Positions 59,382 to 64,000 of a DNA stretch of 64,000 nucleotides are shown piece by piece (position 1 is the first letter of the stretch; every line of letters begins with the position of its first letter). The notes under the pieces are model-generated. The model made no database searches and had not been told where the DNA came from. It saw nothing but the letters and a program-made list of their open reading frames with translations. The stretch is from positions 62,001-126,000 of the forward strand of contig NZ_CP031969.1 in assembly GCF_003443735.1 (NCBI RefSeq). The letters are read 5' to 3'. The DNA comes from Streptomyces sp. CC0208 (GTDB taxonomy: Bacteria > Actinomycetota > Actinomycetes > Streptomycetales > Streptomycetaceae). Both the position numbers and the translations under genes were made by a program.

Positions 59382-60404
59382 ATGAAAAACATCGGGTTCC
59401 TGTCTTTCGGGCACTGGACGCCGTCGCCGCACTCGCAGACCCGCTCAGCGGCGGATTCTCTCCTCCAGGCGATCGATCTCGCGGTCGCCGCAGAGGAGCT
59501 GGGCGCCGACGGCGCGTACTTCCGTGTCCATCACTTCGCGCGGCAGTACGCCTCGCCGTTCCCCCTGCTCGCCGCCATCGGCGCACGTACCAGCAGGATC
59601 GAGATCGGCACCGGCGTGATCGACATGCGCTACGAGAACCCGCTGTACATGGCCGAGGACGCTGGAGCCGCGGATCTGATCTCCGGAGGCCGACTGCAGC
59701 TCGGCCTGAGCCGGGGATCCCCGGAGCAGGTCATCGACGGCTGGCGCCACTTCGGACATCTGCCCGCCGAAGGGGCCACCGACGCCGACATGGCACGCGC
59801 CCACACCGAGCGGCTCCTCGACGTGCTGACGGGCGAGGGATTTGCGCAGCCCAACCCCAATCCGATGTTCTCCAACCCCCCGGGGCTGCTGCGCATCGAG
59901 CCGCACTCCGAAGGCCTCAGGGACCGTATCTGGTGGGGATCCGGCTCGAACGCGACCGCGGCGTGGGCGGCCACGCTCGGGATGAACCTGCAGAGCTCGA
60001 CCCTCAAGGACGACGAGAGCGGCGAACCGCTGCACGTCCAGCAGCGCAAGCAGATCGAGGCCTATCGTGAGGCCTGGCGAGAGGCCGGGCACACCCGCGA
60101 GCCGCGGGTCTCGGTCAGCCGCAGCATCTTCGCGCTGGTCGACGACCGTGACCGCGCCTACTTCGGCCGTGAGGGCAACTCCAAGGACCAGATCGGCTAC
60201 ATCGACGCCAACACTCGCGCGATCTTCGGCCGTTCCTACGCCGCCGAGCCCGACGTACTGGTCAAGCAGCTCGCCGAGGACGAAGCGGTCGCCGCCGCCG
60301 ACACACTCCTCCTCACCGTGCCGAACCAGCTCGGAGTCGCCTACAACGCCCACGTGATCGAAAGCATCCTGACTCACGTCGCTCCGGCCCTGGGCTGGCG
60401 CTGA
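59382..60404 (+). CDS. LLM-class flavin-dependent oxidoreductase
   Basis: A 340-aa bacterial-luciferase-like monooxygenase or F420-dependent enzyme. Features: FLSFGHWTPSPHSQTRSAADSLLQ at the start, VAAEELGADGAYFRVHHFARQYASPFP, IEIGTGVIDMRYENPLYMAEDAG, and SGGRLQLGLSRGSPEQVI, the usual flavin-binding region. DRIWWGSGSNATAAWAAT is a substrate-side segment. It uses reduced FMN or F420 and a small substrate; neither can be chosen from sequence. ATG 59382 with GAAAGCGG upstream. No obvious partner gene. Confidence 0.9.
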   Translation: MKNIGFLSFGHWTPSPHSQTRSAADSLLQAIDLAVAAEELGADGAYFRVHHFARQYASPFPLLAAIGARTSRIEIGTGVIDMRYENPLYMAEDAGAADLISGGRLQLGLSRGSPEQVIDGWRHFGHLPAEGATDADMARAHTERLLDVLTGEGFAQPNPNPMFSNPPGLLRIEPHSEGLRDRIWWGSGSNATAAWAATLGMNLQSSTLKDDESGEPLHVQQRKQIEAYREAWREAGHTREPRVSVSRSIFALVDDRDRAYFGREGNSKDQIGYIDANTRAIFGRSYAAEPDVLVKQLAEDEAVAAADTLLLTVPNQLGVAYNAHVIESILTHVAPALGWR

Positions 60405-60599
60405 GCATGGCGAGAGGTCCTGCACGGGCAGCGGTGAGCCCGCCGCCCCCACGCCCCTGATCCGTCGCCGTCACCCGCGCCCGCCACCGCCTGGACCTCG
60501 GCGGCCTGTCCTGGATCAACAACCGGCCCGCAACGGCCACAACGCCAAGCAGCTGAACAGCAACCGGTCCGGCGGCGCGGGTAACGGTGTGCGCCCACA

Positions 60600-61075
60600 G
60601 CCGCCGCAGCAGTACCGGGCGCAGCAGTGGATCAGGGCGCGGGCTCGTAGGCGACCTCCCAGCCGTCTCCCAGCCGTCGCATTCGTCGGCAAGGCGGACC
60701 ACGGCGGCGCGTTCGGTGTCGTCGAGGGTCAGATTCCAGCGGAGCTTGGTGGCAGCCCAGCCGGTGACGCAGGTGCAGCGGGCGTCCGCAAGCAGCAAAA
60801 GCCACTCGGCTGGTTCCTGATCGCCTTTCGAGCGACTGGTGTGCGCGGTCACCGCTATGAGGGAGCGCTCCGCATCCAGGTCGTTGGCACGGTCCTGCCG
60901 CCACTGCGCAGTCCAGGATGACGCACCCGAGTCCCCCGGCTCCAACAAGGGGGACCGTATGGTCGACGGCAAGGCCACCGAGCACCGTCACCATGACGCC
61001 GTCGTAGTAGGAACGCCACTCTCCGGCAGTCCACTTGCAGCCGGGATCGAGCGTCGGCGCTACGAGAGACTCCGC
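60600..61075 (-). pseudogene. HNH-nuclease (DUF1524-type) remnant
   Basis: Minus strand: PGCKWTAGEWRSYYDGVMVT, AVDHTVPL (H-of-HNH region), then frame-shifted DSGASSWTAQWRQDRANDLD, AERSLIAVTAHTSRSKGDQE, CTCVTGWAATKLRWNLTLDD. This is the secreted/actinobacterial HNH family that ends around W-x-A-x-K-x-R-W. At least one frameshift (~60930) and no signal peptide left. Joined to Rhs-type sequence upstream. Confidence 0.75.
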
Positions 61076-61790
61076 GATCAGCAAGGTCCTCGACGGTGGC
61101 CGCCATGGCGTAGTCGTCGTACGTGGTGGCGACGGTGCGCGCACAGTCGCGTGGAGCGATGCCGCTGGTGATGTTCCTGCGTGTGTGGGGGTGGTGGTGC
61201 GGACGTGGTAGGCCTCCTTTCCGCGTACGGCTTTGTGCTGGGTGGCGGTCCGCTTCAACGAGGGGTCGTTGATCGTTCCGGTGACCTCGGAAGCGCCGTC
61301 GTAGGTGACCGACTCCCGGACGAGACCGGCGTACTGCTCGGCATCCGTGATCTTGCCGGCCTTGATGCCGGACACCTCGACGCTCTTGCGGGCGTTCGCG
61401 TCGGGTGTCTCTCCGGCCGCGCCCAGGAGCTGGTCACCGTTCATGCTCCGCAAGTAGACCGTCACGGTCTTGAGCTGCTTGGTGTCGCTGTCGCCTGAGC
61501 GGTGGGTGAGCTTGCCGAAACCCCGCCAGATGGGCCGGATTCGTTCCTTGGCCGGGGTCATCGGGTCGTGGTTGTAGTGCCAGGCGCCGTCCTTGGAGTA
61601 CTGATGGCTGACGGGCGCGGTACGGACTGACCAGCGGAGTCCATCCGTTGTCCAGTGACCGGCTCCTCCCGTCGGCCTGGCAGAACTCGCCCGACGGGAG
61701 GACCGCCCGATGTTCGCCCCGTGCCCGGACGGTGTGCGGATCCGATGCCACGGACCGGGTCGACCATCACGATCGGGCGCCCCTGCGATC
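61076..61790 (-). pseudogene. Rhs/YD-repeat protein fragment
   Basis: Minus strand in one frame: SKDGAWHYNHDPMTPAKERI, RPIWRGFGKLTHRSGDSDTK, QLKTVTVYLRSMNGDQLLGA, SVEVSGIKAGKITDAEQYAG, SVTYDGASEVTGTINDP. These match streptomycete Rhs-type proteins before their R-T-W-Y-A-R-N block. The frame shifts near 61100 to MAATVEDLADRGVS. No start and no core domain. With the HNH remnant directly behind it, this looks like a collapsed polymorphic-toxin gene. Confidence 0.6.
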
Positions 61791-61916
61791 AACGGGCTCT
61801 CCGGCGGTCGGCTGCCGGCCTGCGACCGGACGCGGTAGCGTCGCCGTGATCATCATCTGACTGCGCGACACCGTCCAAGAGCCGTCAGAAACGTCGTAGC
61901 GGAAGGACCTTCGAGA

Positions 61917-62813
61917 GTGACCATGCACGATGACCAGGTGGACGTGACCACTGACATCGTTGCGAGCTTGATCCGGGAGCAGTTCCCTCGGTGGAGCGGC
62001 AAGGAGATCCGACTCGTGTCGTCGACCGGGACGGTCCACGCCATCTTCCGTATCGGCAACGAACTTTCCGCGCGTTTCCCCCTGCGTCTGGCCGACGCCG
62101 CCGAGACGCTGGCGGTTCTCGAACAAGAGGCGCAGGCGAGCGCGGAGTTGGCGCAGGTGTCACGGTTCCCCGTCCCGGAACCCGTCGCCCTGGGCAAGCC
62201 CGGAGCGGGTTACCCCATGCCGTGGTCGGTGCAGACGTGGCTGCCGGGAACGATCGCCTTTGACGCCGATCCCAGTGGGTCGGAGGCTTTCGCGGAGGAC
62301 CTCGCGGCCTTCATCGCGGCCCTGCGGGGCGCCGAGACGCGGGGGCGGGTGTTCAACGGCGAGAATCGTGGCGGCGTCCTCACTCACCACGACGACTGGA
62401 TGGCGAAGTGTTTCCAGGAGAGCGAAGGGCTGCTCGACGTGCCCCGACTGCGCCGGACATGGGGCCACTTTCGGGAACTGCCCCGCACGGACGCTGACGT
62501 GATGAGCCACGGTGACCTGATTCCCGGCAATGTACTGGTCACAGGAAACCGGCTCGGCGGCGTACTCGACACCGGCGGCTTCGGCCCCGCCGACCCCGCG
62601 CTGGATCTGGTCAGTGCCTGGCATCTGCTGGAGTCGGGTCCCAGGCAGGTGCTGCGGCAGACGCTGCGCTGTGACGATCTGGAGTGGGAGCGCGGCAAGG
62701 CATGGGCGTTCGAACAGGCCATGGGTCTTGTCTGGTACTACCTCGAGAGCAATCCGACGATGAGCAGCATGGGGCGCCGGACACTCGACCGCATTCTGGA
62801 GTCGATGAAGTGA
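61917..62813 (+). CDS. Aminoglycoside phosphotransferase (APH)-family kinase
   Basis: A 298-aa kinase-like protein of the APH family. The ATP-binding N-lobe is followed by AQTWLPGT-like VQTWLPGTIAF near 100. The catalytic loop is MSHGDLIPGNVLV with Asp near 198. The metal-binding Asp is in GVLDTGGFGPADPALDLVSA. It phosphorylates an unknown small molecule; many streptomycete homologues are not antibiotic-resistance enzymes, and homology alone cannot tell. GTG 61917 or ATG 61923 are both possible (GAGAG precedes the latter). Confidence 0.85.
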   Translation: MTMHDDQVDVTTDIVASLIREQFPRWSGKEIRLVSSTGTVHAIFRIGNELSARFPLRLADAAETLAVLEQEAQASAELAQVSRFPVPEPVALGKPGAGYPMPWSVQTWLPGTIAFDADPSGSEAFAEDLAAFIAALRGAETRGRVFNGENRGGVLTHHDDWMAKCFQESEGLLDVPRLRRTWGHFRELPRTDADVMSHGDLIPGNVLVTGNRLGGVLDTGGFGPADPALDLVSAWHLLESGPRQVLRQTLRCDDLEWERGKAWAFEQAMGLVWYYLESNPTMSSMGRRTLDRILESMK

Positions 62814-62921
62814 TGTCGTCCGGAGACGGGCGCCGACGCGCGAGTTGTGCCTGGCCCGGGGCGACGGCGGAGAAGTCACGGAGTGCGAGGTCCGGTGCGG
62901 CCGCCAGCCCTGCCGAGGGGG

Positions 62922-63950
62922 TCAGGTCGTACCACGGACCGTCAAGCTCGGTGTCAGCACGATAGGGGGTGGCAGTTCGCCGGCCAGGAGTTGGTCGACT
63001 TGGTGGATGGCCAGTTCGCCCAGCCGTCGCTTGTCGATGTGGAGCGTGGTCAGTGGCGGGTCGACCAGGTCGACGACGCTCAACCCGTCGTAGCCCACCA
63101 GCGCACAGTCGTCCGGTACTTGGATCCCGGCCCGGCGGGCAGCCCTGAGCGCGCCGATCGCGACCAGGTCATTGAAGGCGACCACGGCTGTGAGCTCCGG
63201 GTGCGCGGCACGCAGCGCCTCGAACGCGGCGGCACCGCCGGCCGGGGACTGCTCAGCCATGACGACCCAGTCCTCGTCGACGGGAAGCGCGTGTTCGCCG
63301 GCGACTTCGAGGAAGGTGCGGTGCCGGACCATCGGGGCGCTGAGGCACTCGCAGTCGATCAAGCCGATCCAGCGGTGACCCCGGTCGATGAGGTGCTGCA
63401 TCCCTGCCCGGATCGCGGGCGCGGTGTCGATGTGGACCACCGCGTGGTTCGACGACTCCATCCCGCGATCGACCACGACCAGCGGCATGGTGCCCACGTA
63501 CGGCTCGAGCTGCGCATCGGTATGGCTGATGTAGCCGACAAGAGCGTCGACCTGCTGGCCGAGTGAGCGGACCAGGGCCAGCTCCCGGGACCGGTCGTTC
63601 TCGGTGCTGGCGACGAGCACCTGCCAGTCGCGTTCGTCCGCGGCCGCGATCACTCCGGCCACGAACTCCGGGAAGAAGGGATTGACCACGTCGGGGACGA
63701 TGAGCCCGACGGAAACGACATCCGGGCGGCTGAGCCCCCGGCCGAACCGGCTGGGCCGGTATCGCATCTGCTTCGCGACGTCGAGAACGCGTTGCTGGGT
63801 CGCCGGGTCGATCTCCCCCTTGCCGTTGATCGCCCGGGAGACGGTCTGATGAGACACGCCTGCCGCCTCAGCCACGTCGCGGAGCGTGACGCGCTTGACG
63901 GTTCTCAGACCTCGCGCCCTCTGATCGTCCGTTTTCCGCTGTCCGGCCAC
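62922..63950 (-). CDS. LacI-family transcriptional repressor
   Basis: A 342-aa LacI-type regulator. The N-terminal HTH (~20-65) reads VTLRDVAEAAGVSHQTVSRAINGKGEIDPATQQRVLDVA followed by the hinge RYRPSRFGRGLS. The periplasmic-binding-like core (75-340) includes VGLIVPDVVNPFFPEFVAG and VVAFNDLVAIGALRAARRAGIQVPDDCALVGYDG. It likely represses a carbohydrate locus until a sugar effector binds. Its upstream side is cut by the window edge, so its target is not visible; the GTTCGACATTTCGAAC repeat at 54.2 kb is one candidate. Confidence 0.93.
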   Translation of the reverse strand: MAGQRKTDDQRARGLRTVKRVTLRDVAEAAGVSHQTVSRAINGKGEIDPATQQRVLDVAKQMRYRPSRFGRGLSRPDVVSVGLIVPDVVNPFFPEFVAGVIAAADERDWQVLVASTENDRSRELALVRSLGQQVDALVGYISHTDAQLEPYVGTMPLVVVDRGMESSNHAVVHIDTAPAIRAGMQHLIDRGHRWIGLIDCECLSAPMVRHRTFLEVAGEHALPVDEDWVVMAEQSPAGGAAAFEALRAAHPELTAVVAFNDLVAIGALRAARRAGIQVPDDCALVGYDGLSVVDLVDPPLTTLHIDKRRLGELAIHQVDQLLAGELPPPIVLTPSLTVRGTT

Positions 63951-64000
63951 GTCGTCAACTCACTTCTGTTCTGGTCGCCCGATGCCAAGTCAACCAGGTT

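Noticed and set aside
61917..62813. Antibiotic resistance call for the APH-family kinase
   Set aside because: The fold is shared with many metabolic kinases; sequence alone does not support resistance.
1..64000. tRNA, rRNA, CRISPR arrays
   Set aside because: No cloverleaf, rRNA-like conserved blocks or regularly spaced direct repeats were seen on either strand.

Overview
The window comes from a high-GC actinobacterium, most likely Streptomyces or a close relative. Supporting signs are frequent GTG/TTG starts with GGAGG-type ribosome sites, a mycothiol-type (MDMPI-like) enzyme, a sortase substrate ending in LAETG, a sugar ABC operon with no ATPase gene of its own, many secreted hydrolases, and numerous actinobacterial TetR, AraC, GntR, MarR, MerR and LuxR regulators. 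I saw no rRNA, tRNA, CRISPR array or replication origin. The mixture of intact catabolic and secretory genes with eroded transposases and gene stumps looks like accessory or chromosome-arm DNA.

Layout. 0-9 kb: a left-truncated SnoaL-like gene, a lone proA, then a leftward acyl-CoA operon (enoyl-CoA hydratase, alpha/beta hydrolase, acyl-CoA ligase, and a wrecked MDR oxidoreductase). A divergent TetR gene sits opposite, and an SDR gene nearby shares the same 13-bp operator. 8.8-15.9 kb: a GH54 arabinofuranosidase stump; an AraC regulator divergent from an MBL-fold hydrolase, two secreted beta-propeller proteins and an F420/NADP-type reductase; then a Bcr/CflA exporter with a MarR regulator. 16.4-24.6 kb: a GntR/FCD regulator divergent from a deoxysugar (L-fucose/L-rhamnose type) operon. 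This holds a sugar-binding lipoprotein, two permeases, a 671-aa unknown protein, a RhaM-type mutarotase, an amidohydrolase-2 lactonase and a truncated zinc alcohol dehydrogenase.

24.6-31 kb is a junkyard with a GH16 enzyme and a LysR gene. It also contains a P-type ATPase remnant, two same-orientation IS1380-type remnants around a SnoaL-like gene, a 115-bp MITE-like element with perfect inverted repeats, its frameshifted IS5-family relative, and genes interrupted by these. 31.2-36.1 kb carries the most interesting unit: a four-gene, translationally coupled operon (ATP-grasp ligase, MFS exporter, TTC38-like TPR protein, SAM methyltransferase) that looks like a compact, possibly undescribed small-molecule pathway.

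36.2-45.9 kb: a DUF1737 protein, a tyrosine-recombinase-like gene broken into inverted pieces, an MDMPI-like protein, a cell-wall anchored SGNH esterase, a cyclopropane fatty acid synthase, several stumps, and an MDR oxidoreductase plus MerR pair with matching MerR-type promoters. 45.9-64 kb: secreted proteins (ricin-type lectin, subtilisin with P-domain, GH43-AbfB arabinofuranosidase, I36 inhibitor), LuxR/AraC/LacI regulators, an SRAP (YedK/HMCES) protein, a DHFR-like protein, an LLM oxidoreductase and an aminoglycoside-phosphotransferase-like kinase. Remnants of IS5, ISL3, histidine kinase, WD40 and Rhs/HNH genes lie between them.
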